DNA from: Hymenobacter sp. BT18
GTDB taxonomy: Bacteria; Bacteroidota; Bacteroidia; Cytophagales; Hymenobacteraceae
Assembly (NCBI RefSeq): GCF_012273015.1
Contig: NZ_CP050954.1
Span: forward strand, 4,070,001-4,134,000
Reading direction: 5' to 3'
DNA length: 64,000 nucleotides
The notes under the pieces were generated by a model, which made no database searches, was not told where the DNA came from, and saw only the letters and a program-made list of their open reading frames with translations. Each line of letters starts with the position of its first letter. Position 1 is the first letter of the stretch. A program made the translations under genes and the position numbers. Shown one piece after another: positions 1 to 8,825 of the stretch.

Positions 1-1247
1 ATAACCTGACTGGCGGGGAGCATTTTCATCTGGTGCTTATTGGCCTGGCGGTATTTGCCCTGGTGCTCACGCTGGGCGGCATGAAAGTGGTGGGCTACAC
101 CGACGTAGTGCAGGTAACCGTGCTCATCGTGGGTGGCCTGGCCACGTCCTACATTGCCCTGACGCTGGTGAGCGAGAAATTCGGCCTCGGCCACAACATT
201 TTCGCCGGTTTTCAGGCCATGATGCGCGACGCTGACGACCATTTTCACATGGTCTTCGAAAAACCCGGGCCCGGCGCTTCCCAGGCCTACATCGGCAAGT
301 ACCTGGCGCTGCCGGGGCTGGCTATGTACGCCGCCGGGCAGTGGGTGGCCAACCTCAACTACTGGGGCTGCAACCAGTACATTACCCAGCGTGCCCTGGG
401 CGCCAACCTGCACACGGCCCGCACGGGTATCTTGTTCGCCGGGCTGATCAAAATCATCATGCCCGTGATAGTGATGCTGCCGGGCATTGCGGCCTATGTG
501 CTGCACAAGAACGGCAGCCTACAGGCTGAAATGGCCCCCGGCGGTTCTTTCAACCCCGACAACGCTTACTCTGCCATTCTCAATTTCCTGCCCAATGGCC
601 TCAAGGGCTTGTCCTTGGCGGCACTGACGGCGGCAATTGTGGCCTCCTTGGCGGGCAAGGTGAACTCCATTTCCACCATCTTCACCCTCGACATCTACAA
701 GCGCTACCTGCACAAGGAAGCCACCGAGCAGAAGCAGGTGTGGGTGGGCCGCCTCACCATTCTGGTAGCCATGCTGCTGGCTGTGCTGCTCACTTGGGAA
801 GACGTGCTGGGCATTGGGGGCGAGGGTGGTTTCATCTTCATCCAGAAGTACACGGGCTTTATCTCCCCGGGCATCGTGGCGGTGTTCCTGCTGGGCATGT
901 TCTGGAAGCGCACCACGGGTACGGCAGCCGTGGCCGGGATGCTGGCGGGCTTCCTGCTCTCGGTGTTCTTCAACAACTTCGCTCCCAGTGTGCTGGGCCA
1001 CGACAATATCCTGTACACTGCTTTCCCCAACGGTCAGGGCGGCTACGAAATTCCCTTCCTGATCTGCATGGGCTGGTCGTTTTTCTTCACCGTGGTGCTG
1101 ATGGTCCTGGTCAGTCTGGCCGGGCCCCGCCTCAACCCCAAAGCCCTGCACCTGGAGCCGGGCATGTTCAAGGTGAGCCCCCAGACGCTGACGCTGATTG
1201 TGATTACGCTGCTGCTGATTACGGCTTTGTACGTCAAGTTTTGGTAG
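1..1247 (+). CDS. Sodium/solute symporter (SSS family, sugar type), 5' partial
   Basis: The reading frame is open from base 3, so the true start lies before the window; about 414 C-terminal residues are visible. The protein is almost wholly hydrophobic, with about nine or ten membrane segments. The segment KYTGFISPGIVAVFLLGMFW is typical of late helices in SSS (SGLT-type) sodium/sugar co-transporters of the inner membrane. An asparagine/tyrosine-rich stretch (ANLNYWGCNQYITQRAL) resembles the substrate-site helix of vSGLT-like members. The substrate cannot be fixed from sequence; a sugar is the family default. The next gene follows after about 100 bases on the same strand. Confidence 0.85.
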   Translation, partial: NLTGGEHFHLVLIGLAVFALVLTLGGMKVVGYTDVVQVTVLIVGGLATSYIALTLVSEKFGLGHNIFAGFQAMMRDADDHFHMVFEKPGPGASQAYIGKYLALPGLAMYAAGQWVANLNYWGCNQYITQRALGANLHTARTGILFAGLIKIIMPVIVMLPGIAAYVLHKNGSLQAEMAPGGSFNPDNAYSAILNFLPNGLKGLSLAALTAAIVASLAGKVNSISTIFTLDIYKRYLHKEATEQKQVWVGRLTILVAMLLAVLLTWEDVLGIGGEGGFIFIQKYTGFISPGIVAVFLLGMFWKRTTGTAAVAGMLAGFLLSVFFNNFAPSVLGHDNILYTAFPNGQGGYEIPFLICMGWSFFFTVVLMVLVSLAGPRLNPKALHLEPGMFKVSPQTLTLIVITLLLITALYVKFW

Positions 1248-1348
1248 AAAAGCGGCCAGTGAGGGCTAGTCGTCTTCACAGGCCGTTGCTGTTCGTTGCG
1301 CTTTCGTTTGGTATCAACTTATTCCTTTTTCACCTAATCCAACTCCCC

Positions 1349-2158
1349 ATGAAAAACACTTTACGCCTGCCCAATCTGATAGCAGCCCTGCTGCTGGTCC
1401 TGCTCACCGCGCCGGCGCTGTGGGCCCAAACGCCCGGTATTGTCTCGGGCGGAGTATACAAGTTCACGCACAAAGGCGTGACGCCGGCCGTATGCCTCGA
1501 TGTCGACAACAACCTGGCTACGCCCGGGACCCGCATTCACCAGTGGCTCGACAACGGCAACGATGCCCAACGCTTCGTGGTGACGCTCCAGACCGACGGC
1601 AGCTACAAACTGATGCACCTGAACACCGACCAGTTCGTGCAGCCCGTGGGTGGTGCCACCGAGCACGGCACCCGTATCGAGCAAAACAACAGCACCGACG
1701 CCGACTATCAGCGCTGGACGCTGCAGGACATGGGCGAAGGCTACTACAAAGTGACGCTGAAAGGCACCAATCAGTGCCTGGAGGTAGCCGGCAACAGCCC
1801 CGACCCTGGCGCCGACGTGCAGCTGTGGGATGATAACGGCAACGACGCCCAGCGCTGGCTGATAGAGCGCATGGACGCAACCACCGGCAACAAGCGCGCC
1901 GCAGGCCCTGCGTTCAGCCTGACGGCTTCGCCCAACCCGTTCTCGCAGCAGTTGCGGGTAGAAGTGCAGGGCCTCGCCAACGGCCCGGCCCGCATCAGCC
2001 TGTGTGATATGCTCGGCCGCTCGGTGTACAGCGAAGCCGTGGAGCTGCGCCGCGGCCCGAACACGCTGCCCGTGCGCACTTCGGCTCCCGCCGGCCTGTA
2101 CGTGCTGCGTGTGCAGCAAGGCGCTTCGGTGCAGCAGCTCACCCTGGTGCAGCGCTAG
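1349..2158 (+). CDS. Secreted ricin-type beta-trefoil lectin with T9SS sorting domain
   Basis: 269 residues. The start ATG at 1349 gives a clear signal peptide ending near ALWAQ. Residues about 35-175 form a ricin-B-like carbohydrate-binding trefoil, with the repeated pattern WLDNGNDAQRF / WDDNGNDAQRW (Q-x-W type repeats). Residues about 190-269 (FSLTASPNPFSQQL to a conserved GLYVLRVQQG) are a type A C-terminal sorting domain, so the protein is predicted to be exported by the type IX system and attached to or released from the surface. The longer in-frame upstream ORF is rejected because it overlaps the symporter and lacks a signal peptide. Its location after a sugar symporter fits a role in glycan binding, but that link is inference. 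Confidence 0.85.
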   Translation: MKNTLRLPNLIAALLLVLLTAPALWAQTPGIVSGGVYKFTHKGVTPAVCLDVDNNLATPGTRIHQWLDNGNDAQRFVVTLQTDGSYKLMHLNTDQFVQPVGGATEHGTRIEQNNSTDADYQRWTLQDMGEGYYKVTLKGTNQCLEVAGNSPDPGADVQLWDDNGNDAQRWLIERMDATTGNKRAAGPAFSLTASPNPFSQQLRVEVQGLANGPARISLCDMLGRSVYSEAVELRRGPNTLPVRTSAPAGLYVLRVQQGASVQQLTLVQR

Positions 2159-2181
2159 TCGCAGCCTTAAGGTTATTTGGT

Positions 2182-2222
2182 AAAAAGAAAGCCCCTTGCG
2201 CGTAGCAAGGGGCTTTCTTTTT
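2182..2222. terminator. Bidirectional intrinsic terminator
   Basis: Perfect inverted repeat AAAGCCCCTTGC / GCAAGGGGCTTT with a GCGTA loop. It is flanked by A-rich and T-rich runs on both sides, so it can serve the lectin gene (plus strand) and the convergent TonB receptor gene (minus strand). Confidence 0.85.
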
Positions 2223-2254
2223 GAAGGTTGGTGCCAATAAGCTGCCAAGAAAAG

Positions 2255-4735
2255 CTACCACTTCACGGCGGCTGTCAAGAAGAAGCTGCGCGGGTCGGCG
2301 GGCAGGATGCCGGGGCCCGGGTAGCCCGTGGCGCGGCGGGTGAAGTAAATGGCATTGCCCAGGTTGTTCACGCTGCCTTCCAGCTTCAGCCACTTCCGCT
2401 CCCACGACACAGAGGCGTCCCAGATGTGGTAGGCCGGAATCAAGCCCACCACGGCCGAGTTGGCATCCGGCTGCGAGTCCTGAGGGCTGTTGGGGGCGTT
2501 GGTGGCTTCCGAGAACTGATCGGCCAGGTAGGTGAACTGCAGCGAGGCCTTAAACGGCCCGTACCCGCCCTGCATCCCTGTCTTCAGGTTTACCTGGGGC
2601 ACAAATTCCACCTGCTTGCCTACCACCTGCGCGTTCTGGCTGGCTGTGTAGCGGCTGCGGATCAGGGCCGCATTCCCGAAAACCGACCAGCGCCAGGCCC
2701 CCGGCTCAGCGGTGGGGCGCAGCACCCGCAGCACGTCGGCCTCGGCGTAGGACTCTATCCCCAGAATGAGGGCCCGGCCGATGTTGCCGCGAAAGCGCAG
2801 GGTGCGGTCGTTGGTATCGAAGGTCTGCACTTCCCCGATGCGGTTGTTGTAGCGTAGGGCAAATAGGCTCAGGTCGTAGGTGAGCCACTGGCCCTGCTCC
2901 CCGCGCAAACCCAGGTCGGCGGAGTAGCCCCGCTCGTCGCGCAGGTTGGGGTCAATCACCAGGGAGTTGTTGGCAATCTGCATGTCGCTAAAGGTGATGG
3001 AGCGGTAGTTCTGCGACACGTTGGCGTACAGCTCGCGTTCCTCCACGGCTTTGTAGCTGGCCCCCAGGCCCCCAATCACGAGGGAGCGGGGGCTGGTGCG
3101 CTGCTCCCGGAAGGTGTTGTTGGCGATGATGTTGCCGGCCAGGTCGCGCTCCACGCTGCCGTAGCTGCCCTCGGCCTGGGTGCGGATGTACTCGTAGCGC
3201 AGACCCGGCGTCAGGGAAAACTTCGGCCCGAAGTAGAAGATGTTTTCGGCAAACACCGCCGCATTGTAGTTGGGAAAGCGGTAGTCGGAGTAGGCCGATT
3301 GGCTGCTCTCGCCTTCCTCGGGGCGCACAAAGCGGAAATCGGCCCCGCGGCCGGCCGGCCCGAAGCCCTGCACGCTGTGGTTGTAGCCCCGGTACAGGCG
3401 CGTGCCCACCAGTAGCACCCCGCTGTTGGCTTCGCTGAGGGTATAACGGTTCAGGTAGCGGGCTTCCAGGCCCACGTTGCGAAACTGCCCCGTAATCAGG
3501 TCGCGCAGCTGCGCCTCGTCATCGGCGCGCTCCACAAAGTTGGGGCGGTAGCCCAGGGATTTGCGCGAAGCTAGTAGCCCAAACGTGGTCAGGTTGACGT
3601 TGGCCCGGGAACTCAGTTTCCAGTCGGCGGAAAGGTTAAACAGGTTCCAGTCCACGTCAAACCAGTTGCGCGCCCGGTTACTCTGGCGGGCGTCGCGCGC
3701 GAACTGCCGGTCGCTGAGGCCCCCGGGCTGCTGGGCCAGGTAGTTCATGTGGGTGAACTGGGCGCCAAGTTTCAGGTTTTCAGTTAGTTGGTAGCGCACG
3801 TCGGCGTAGGCAGTTTTGCTGTCGAAGTGGGCGTTGGGGCGCCACCCGTCCCCGCGCTTGTACTGGGCAAAGGCGTAGTAGCTGAGCTTCTTCACCGTGC
3901 CGCTCACGCTGTTGAAGGAGTTGAAGAAGCCGTAAGAGCCCACTGTCTGCCGCGCCACCACACTGATGGTTTTGTCGGGCTCGGGCTTGCGCAGCTCAAA
4001 GTTCAGCAAGCCCCCAAACTGGGTGCCGTACTGCAGCGAAGCCGCCCCGCGTACCAGCTGAATGCGCTTGATGGCTTCGATGGGAGGCGTGTAGTAGCTT
4101 TCGGGGTAGCCCAGGGCGTCGGCGGAAATGTCGTAGCCATTCTGGCGCACGTTGAAGTTGGCCGTGCGGTTGGGGTCGAGGCCGCGCCCGCCAATGCTTA
4201 GCTGCAGGCCGCCCTGGTCGCTTTCCCAGATGTTGAGGCCGGCCACCCGGGCGTACACCTGGCGGGCGTTGTTGGTGGCCAAGTTGGCCACCAGGTTGTC
4301 GGGCACAATCACCTCCGACTTTTTAGCTGCGAAGATGGCCGTGCCCTCCACCTCGCGCAGGCGCGTTTGCCCGAAACGGGCCTGGGGGGCGGCTACCACC
4401 ACCTCCCCGAGCTGCCGCTCCCGGCGCACAAGCTCAAATTCAAATGTGCCGCCGCTGGCGGGCAGCTCTACCTGGGTGCGCAGCGCTTCGTGGTCGATGG
4501 AGGAGAGCTGCAGCTGCTGGCGGCCGGGCGCCAGCCGGGAGAGTGTAAACAGGCCGGTGCTGTCGGTGCGGGCAATCTGGCGGGAGCCGCGCACGTACAC
4601 CTCACACCCAGCCACGGGGCGGTTGGTGGTGGCCTCGCGCACGCGCCCCTGCAGGGTAGCCTGCTGCGCCACGGCGGCGCTGGCCGTGAGCATGCACACG
4701 GCCAGCGCCGCGCTATAAACCGGTAATCTCATCAT
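2255..4735 (-). CDS. TonB-dependent outer-membrane receptor with carboxypeptidase-regulatory-like N-terminus
   Basis: 826 residues from the ATG at 4735 (MMRLPVYSAALAVCMLTASA), chosen because it begins a signal peptide; the upstream extension to 4804 lies inside the previous gene. Order: signal peptide (1-24); CarboxypepD-regulatory-like beta-sandwich (about 26-105); plug domain (about 120-235, with VRGAASLQYGTQFGGLLNFE); 22-strand barrel ending in the aromatic FFLTAAVKW. It should import a TonB/ExbBD-energised ligand across the outer membrane. It overlaps the stop of the HTTM gene by 23 bases, so translation is probably coupled. The imelysin and DUF4856 partners upstream suggest iron or another metal complex as substrate; this is inferred from the conserved operon, not from ligand residues. 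Confidence 0.9.
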   Translation of the reverse strand: MMRLPVYSAALAVCMLTASAAVAQQATLQGRVREATTNRPVAGCEVYVRGSRQIARTDSTGLFTLSRLAPGRQQLQLSSIDHEALRTQVELPASGGTFEFELVRRERQLGEVVVAAPQARFGQTRLREVEGTAIFAAKKSEVIVPDNLVANLATNNARQVYARVAGLNIWESDQGGLQLSIGGRGLDPNRTANFNVRQNGYDISADALGYPESYYTPPIEAIKRIQLVRGAASLQYGTQFGGLLNFELRKPEPDKTISVVARQTVGSYGFFNSFNSVSGTVKKLSYYAFAQYKRGDGWRPNAHFDSKTAYADVRYQLTENLKLGAQFTHMNYLAQQPGGLSDRQFARDARQSNRARNWFDVDWNLFNLSADWKLSSRANVNLTTFGLLASRKSLGYRPNFVERADDEAQLRDLITGQFRNVGLEARYLNRYTLSEANSGVLLVGTRLYRGYNHSVQGFGPAGRGADFRFVRPEEGESSQSAYSDYRFPNYNAAVFAENIFYFGPKFSLTPGLRYEYIRTQAEGSYGSVERDLAGNIIANNTFREQRTSPRSLVIGGLGASYKAVEERELYANVSQNYRSITFSDMQIANNSLVIDPNLRDERGYSADLGLRGEQGQWLTYDLSLFALRYNNRIGEVQTFDTNDRTLRFRGNIGRALILGIESYAEADVLRVLRPTAEPGAWRWSVFGNAALIRSRYTASQNAQVVGKQVEFVPQVNLKTGMQGGYGPFKASLQFTYLADQFSEATNAPNSPQDSQPDANSAVVGLIPAYHIWDASVSWERKWLKLEGSVNNLGNAIYFTRRATGYPGPGILPADPRSFFLTAAVKW

Positions 4736-6080
4736 CGAAGGGTAAAATCCAGGACTTGGGCCGCCAGTCGTCGCGGATGCGGGCCAGGTCCACGGTGGGG
4801 TCAATAAACGCCTTGCCCAGGCGGCCGTTCAGGCTCACGTAGGCATCGGCATATACCTGCGGGGCGTGCATGCCTTGGCGGGCGTAGTAGTCGTGCAGGT
4901 AGTGGGCAAACTGCACCAGCATATCGGGCTGGGTGCTCATCATCTTTTCCTGGAGCACGCTCAGGTGCTCGTAGTTGTTCACGAGCCGGGCTTGTTTGGT
5001 TTGGCCGTCGACTACTTTAAACTGCACCTGTCCCATCTTCTCCATGAGCATTACCCGCCAGGAAAACCGGTAGCCCTCCTCGGTCCAGAACAGCTCGTGG
5101 GGGTAGAGCAGGTAGCGGAAAGGCACCAGCAGCTGCACCAGGAAAAATGTGCCTAGGCCCAGGAGCAGCAGGCGGCGCACGGCCGGCCGGTAAACCAGCG
5201 GGGCCGCAGGGCGGGGGAAGGACGGAGCCTGGCCGAACAGGCGGCGCAGCTGCTGCAGCACCCGCTCGTGCCACTCAGCGGGAAAGAAAATCAGCGCGGC
5301 CACCATCATCACGTAGGGAAACATGCCAATAGGGAACAGCACCGCCGTGAGCACGTGAAACACCACCACGGTGGCGTAGGCCCAGGCCCGGGTACGGCGC
5401 CAGAGCAGGAAGAAGGGCACTGTGAGGTCGTAGAAGGCGCCGAACCAGCTAAAAGCGTAGGCCACCCAGACTTGCCCAAGCAGCGGCCCGATAAGGGGTA
5501 GGTCGTTTTTGGCCGGCAGCCAAATGCGCAAGGGCATAGCGTGTATCAGCCAGTCGGAATTGAGCTTGGCCAACCCGGCGTACACATACACGATGCCCAT
5601 GAGCAGGCGCAGGGCATCCACCGTCCAGCGGGGCACCTGATTGCGCCAGCGGCTGGGGGGCCGGTGCGCGTCGAGGGAGAAGTAGCGCCCGGCTGGCAGC
5701 ACTACCAGGAGCAAGGCCACCAAGCTCACGAAGTAGTAGTGGTTGAGGTAAGTGCTTTTGTCCATGAGCTCGATGTAGGTGAAGCTCAGAAACAGCCCCG
5801 CCGCCGCTGTGTGGTACCAGTAGCCCACGGCCACCAGCAGGGCGCACACGCCGCACACCGCAAACAGCCCGTAGGTGTAGGGCCCCAGGGGCTTTATCCA
5901 CTCAAAGCCGTAGTAGCTGAAGAAGAACTTCGGCTGCAGATACAGTTCGGCTATCCAGCCCTTGGCCCAGAAACGCACAACGCTGGCCAGTACCAGCAGG
6001 CCAAAAGCCAACCGGAACGTAGCCAGCGGAGCCGCTGGGGTAAGCGCGTGCAGGGAGTACGGCAGCCGTCGTGCGGGCAT
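4713..6080 (-). CDS. HTTM domain membrane protein (vitamin K-dependent gamma-carboxylase-like)
   Basis: 455 residues with about nine or ten predicted membrane helices in the first 300 and a soluble C-terminal domain of about 120 residues. The segment DKSTYLNHYYFVSLVALLLV matches the hallmark of the HTTM/VKG-carboxylase superfamily (membrane enzyme fold). The ATG at 6080 overlaps the imelysin stop as TAATG (one shared base), and the 3' end overlaps the TonB receptor start, so it is the third gene of a tightly coupled operon. Bacterial homologues in such operons have no proven reaction; carboxylation is not established. The C-terminal ITGL end shares bases with the receptor start. Confidence 0.8.
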   Translation of the reverse strand: MPARRLPYSLHALTPAAPLATFRLAFGLLVLASVVRFWAKGWIAELYLQPKFFFSYYGFEWIKPLGPYTYGLFAVCGVCALLVAVGYWYHTAAAGLFLSFTYIELMDKSTYLNHYYFVSLVALLLVVLPAGRYFSLDAHRPPSRWRNQVPRWTVDALRLLMGIVYVYAGLAKLNSDWLIHAMPLRIWLPAKNDLPLIGPLLGQVWVAYAFSWFGAFYDLTVPFFLLWRRTRAWAYATVVVFHVLTAVLFPIGMFPYVMMVAALIFFPAEWHERVLQQLRRLFGQAPSFPRPAAPLVYRPAVRRLLLLGLGTFFLVQLLVPFRYLLYPHELFWTEEGYRFSWRVMLMEKMGQVQFKVVDGQTKQARLVNNYEHLSVLQEKMMSTQPDMLVQFAHYLHDYYARQGMHAPQVYADAYVSLNGRLGKAFIDPTVDLARIRDDWRPKSWILPFDDEITGL

Positions 6081-7192
6081 TAGTCGCCGTCGTTGTCGAC
6101 GTACGTTACCGTGATGCCCAGGGCCGAGGTCATATCCACCTTGATCATGCGCACGGCTTTCTGCATCTCGTTGTAGGAAGCCACGGCGTCGGCATTCCGG
6201 GCCGTGAGGGCCGTGTACAGGTCGGGGCTCAGGGAGTACAGCTGCTGGTATGAAGCATCAAACTGGGTGCTGATCAGGCTGCTCAGTGCCTGATCCGTGC
6301 GGCTGTCTTTGGCGCCCAGGGCATCCAGGTAGCTTTTCAGGGAAGGCTGCCCGGCGCGGCCGTTGAAGAATTTCTGCACCGCCGTGTGGGCCGTGAGGGC
6401 CAGCTGCAGGGGCAGGCCCCCGCGGAAGTAGTACGCTTCCATCTTGGCCGGTAGGGGAGTGCCCGTCATTACACCGGCCGGGATGCCCACTTTGCCGGCC
6501 CGCAGGTAGCGCTCAAAGTACTGGGAGTAAGCATTGATAACCCGCGAAAGCGAGGAGCTGGCATCGGTGCCGGTGTTGGCGATGAAGGTGTCGCGGTAAG
6601 AGCCGTTCCACTGGGTGTACACAGTGCCGAAGGTCTGCTCCATCTCGGTTACCACATCGGTGAGGTAGCGGCGGTGGTTGGCGGAGGTGGCAAACAGCTG
6701 GGCAATGGCCGCGTCGTCGGCCGCCGAGCCGTTGAGTAGGTAATCCAAGGCTGGGAAGCCCTGCTGAGGAATAGCCGTAGACAGCTCGAAGTTGTAGCTG
6801 CCCGTGCTGATATTGTTGTTGATACCGGTTACATCGGCCGGGTAAATGTTGAAGTGGTTGCGCAGGCTTGCTTGCTCGGCCGGGCCCACCTCAAACATTT
6901 CTACTTTCTGCCACTCCACATACGCCAGCTGCCAGGCGTCGCGCGCTTCCTGCAGGGTAGCTTGGGAAGGCGCCGCCGTAAAGGCCGTTGTTTTGGCTTT
7001 CAGCACCACCAGCTTGTCGTTTAAGCGCTGGTAGCCCGGCTTCATCAGGCTGTCGGCCCAGTACGTGAGCAGGGCCCGGCGGTCTACGGCGGCATCGGGC
7101 CCGGGCGTATCAGTACCCGCGTTCTTCTCGCAGCTGATCATACCGAGCGCGCCAAGCAGAAGCGCAAAAGCAAACAAAACGGACTTTTTCAT
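6080..7192 (-). CDS. Imelysin-family (peptidase M75-like) lipoprotein
   Basis: 370 residues from the ATG at 7192, which starts a lipoprotein signal (MKKSVLFAFALLLGALGMISC, Cys at 21). The upstream extension to 7264 would run through a hairpin and is rejected. The helical imelysin-like body contains QQGFPALDYLLNG, equivalent to the conserved GFPALEYLLFG motif of the family; I do not see an intact GxHxxE metal-binding motif. Imelysin proteins such as IrpA/EfeO relatives are periplasmic and linked to iron uptake, so a metal-binding or relay role beside the TonB receptor is likely. It is the second gene in the operon, 86 bases after DUF4856. Confidence 0.85.
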   Translation of the reverse strand: MKKSVLFAFALLLGALGMISCEKNAGTDTPGPDAAVDRRALLTYWADSLMKPGYQRLNDKLVVLKAKTTAFTAAPSQATLQEARDAWQLAYVEWQKVEMFEVGPAEQASLRNHFNIYPADVTGINNNISTGSYNFELSTAIPQQGFPALDYLLNGSAADDAAIAQLFATSANHRRYLTDVVTEMEQTFGTVYTQWNGSYRDTFIANTGTDASSSLSRVINAYSQYFERYLRAGKVGIPAGVMTGTPLPAKMEAYYFRGGLPLQLALTAHTAVQKFFNGRAGQPSLKSYLDALGAKDSRTDQALSSLISTQFDASYQQLYSLSPDLYTALTARNADAVASYNEMQKAVRMIKVDMTSALGITVTYVDNDGD

Positions 7193-7213
7193 TGACAAGG
7201 CTTTTTTCCGGCC

Positions 7214-7251
7214 AAGGTCAGGAAGTAAAAGCTGTCTTACTTCCTGACCTT
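7214..7251 (-). repeat. 15-bp perfect hairpin in the 5' region of the imelysin gene
   Basis: AAGGTCAGGAAGTAA (7214-7228) and its exact reverse complement (7237-7251) flank an 8-base loop, 22 bases before the imelysin start. On the minus-strand transcript it is not followed by a U-run, so it looks more like an mRNA-stabilising or attenuating hairpin between the first two operon genes than a simple terminator. Confidence 0.6.
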
Positions 7252-7278
7252 GCGTTCCTGGCATAGCAGGGCCGAAAG

Positions 7279-8430
7279 TTACTGAATATTGAACTTGGCT
7301 TTGATGGCGTTGACGGCGGCGTCGGCCTGGGCGTTGGTCAGGCTCCAGGCACCCTGGCTGCCCGACATGAGCCCGGCGAGCAGGTTGTCGGAGAAGGCCG
7401 CGTCGGCGCCGTACTTGGTGCAGAACCGCAGGGAGTAAATAAAGCCGAGGCCTTCACCCAGGGCATGGGCCTTCACATCCAGGGCAGAGGCGGCCTTCCA
7501 ATTGTTCAGGTAAGACACCGCAGCCAGGGCAATAGTTTTCTCCAGCTCCGTGCGAATAATCTCGGCCTGGGCTTTCATGCCGGCTGCGTCGTTGTTTACG
7601 ATAGCGGCGCGCCCTTTCAGGAAAGCCATGTACACGGCGGGCGAGGCCGGGCCGTTCTTTTCGTTCAGGTAGCCAGCCAGGAAACGTTCCCGCGGGGTGG
7701 CGGCAATGTCCGTGGTCATAATGGCGTTTTTCGTTAGGAAGCCGTAGGCCAGGTCCCAGTTGTGCTCCAGCTCCGAGTAGGTTTTGCCGGCTACCACTTT
7801 GCTGTTATCAGCCTTCAGGGCGTTGTCCGTCAGCAACAGGTTGTTGATCTGGTCGAGCAGTACCGCCCCAATCAGGGCTTTCTGGATAACCTGGTTGACT
7901 TCGTACCCATTGGCATCCACGAGGTAGCGGCCCAGGCGGCCGGCGTTGCCGGGAGTAGCCACGTTGTTTACCGACTGGCTGGCCGTAGCCAGCTGGCTGA
8001 TGCTTTGCTCAATGTAAGTGCGGGCAGCTTCGGCGTTTGTAGCGGGGAAGGAGGCTGCCGTGCTGCCGCGCAAAGACAGACCCGAGGTATTCAGCTCGGC
8101 GGTGGTAAAATAGCCGCCGGTGTTGGCATACAGGCCGCGCAGCTTGGCCTCGTCCAGGGTAGCGGGTACCGCCGGTGCTGCTACGGCTACCTGTGCCATG
8201 TACGTATTAAACTCCGTAAACATGTCCAGGCGCTGGTTGGCGGCCGTCAGGTCCACCGTCGACTGGCCGCTGGCGTCCTTAAATGACTCCGTATACTTAG
8301 AAGAGGCCGTCAGTGTGCTGGTGTCCATCTTGGCGCGCAGGGCCGGGGCCGTCTCGCTATCATCCTTATCACAGGACGTAAAACCGAAACTCAGGGCCAG
8401 GAGGGCAACAGCAGCAAATCTGAAAGTCAT
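7279..8430 (-). CDS. DUF4856 domain lipoprotein, first gene of the putative metal-uptake operon
   Basis: 383 residues. The start ATG at 8430 gives a lipoprotein signal peptide with FTSC (Cys 20). The body is helical and Ala-rich; it starts with the YTESFKDASGQST segment that characterises DUF4856 proteins of Bacteroidota. No catalytic motif is visible and the molecular role is unknown. It is the promoter-proximal gene of a DUF4856-imelysin-HTTM-TonB receptor operon, a gene order I recognise from other Bacteroidota. A good promoter lies immediately upstream (8459-8491). A surface or periplasmic metal-binding role is an inference from the neighbours. Confidence 0.8.
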   Translation of the reverse strand: MTFRFAAVALLALSFGFTSCDKDDSETAPALRAKMDTSTLTASSKYTESFKDASGQSTVDLTAANQRLDMFTEFNTYMAQVAVAAPAVPATLDEAKLRGLYANTGGYFTTAELNTSGLSLRGSTAASFPATNAEAARTYIEQSISQLATASQSVNNVATPGNAGRLGRYLVDANGYEVNQVIQKALIGAVLLDQINNLLLTDNALKADNSKVVAGKTYSELEHNWDLAYGFLTKNAIMTTDIAATPRERFLAGYLNEKNGPASPAVYMAFLKGRAAIVNNDAAGMKAQAEIIRTELEKTIALAAVSYLNNWKAASALDVKAHALGEGLGFIYSLRFCTKYGADAAFSDNLLAGLMSGSQGAWSLTNAQADAAVNAIKAKFNIQ

Positions 8431-8458
8431 TGGAAAGAGGATTGGGTGAATAGGAGCA

Positions 8459-8491
8459 CAAAAGTAATCTGCTATTTGGAATCATTACAAA
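8459..8491 (-). promoter_or_regulatory. Bacteroidota-type promoter of the DUF4856 operon
   Basis: On the minus strand TTTG (8491-8488) is followed after 21 bases by TACTTTTG (8466-8459). This fits the Bacteroidota sigma consensus TTTG-N19-21-TAnnTTTG. The predicted transcript start lies about 20 bases before the DUF4856 start codon. No clear Fur box is recognised. Confidence 0.65.
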
Positions 8492-8825
8492 CAGTTGATA
8501 AAATTATTTAGACTATTTCTGAAAAAGGCAACAGAGCGCATCGTTCACCTGTGTGCGCGACGTCCTGTTTCTTCCGGGGCAAGAAGCAGAAAGCCGTCAG
8601 TTACTGCTAAACCCGCAGCCGGCCGAAAGGGTTAATCCGGCCGCCAGCTCCGTGGCCGGTACTGCTGGCTGTTCCTGCCGGCAGTACCGACCACAACCAT
8701 TCAGACAAAAAGCCATGGCGCCAAACAAGGGCCTACTGATGAGCTTTTTTGTCCAGGTAATGGCCGCTTTTCAGCTGGGTATAATACCTTAGTATTAAAA
8801 TTTTAGAATATACACCGGTCTCCAT
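8492..8825. other. Intergenic region between divergent genes
   Basis: About 330 bases between the DUF4856 promoter and the sensor kinase start. A small imperfect palindrome (GGTATAATACC, near 8779) lies about 45 bases before the kinase start and could be part of its promoter. A 79-codon ORF here has no recognisable features and is not called. Confidence 0.4.

Noticed and set aside
4735..4804. 23-residue upstream start for the TonB receptor
   Set aside because: It would put a non-hydrophobic stretch before the signal peptide and lies in the HTTM coding region.
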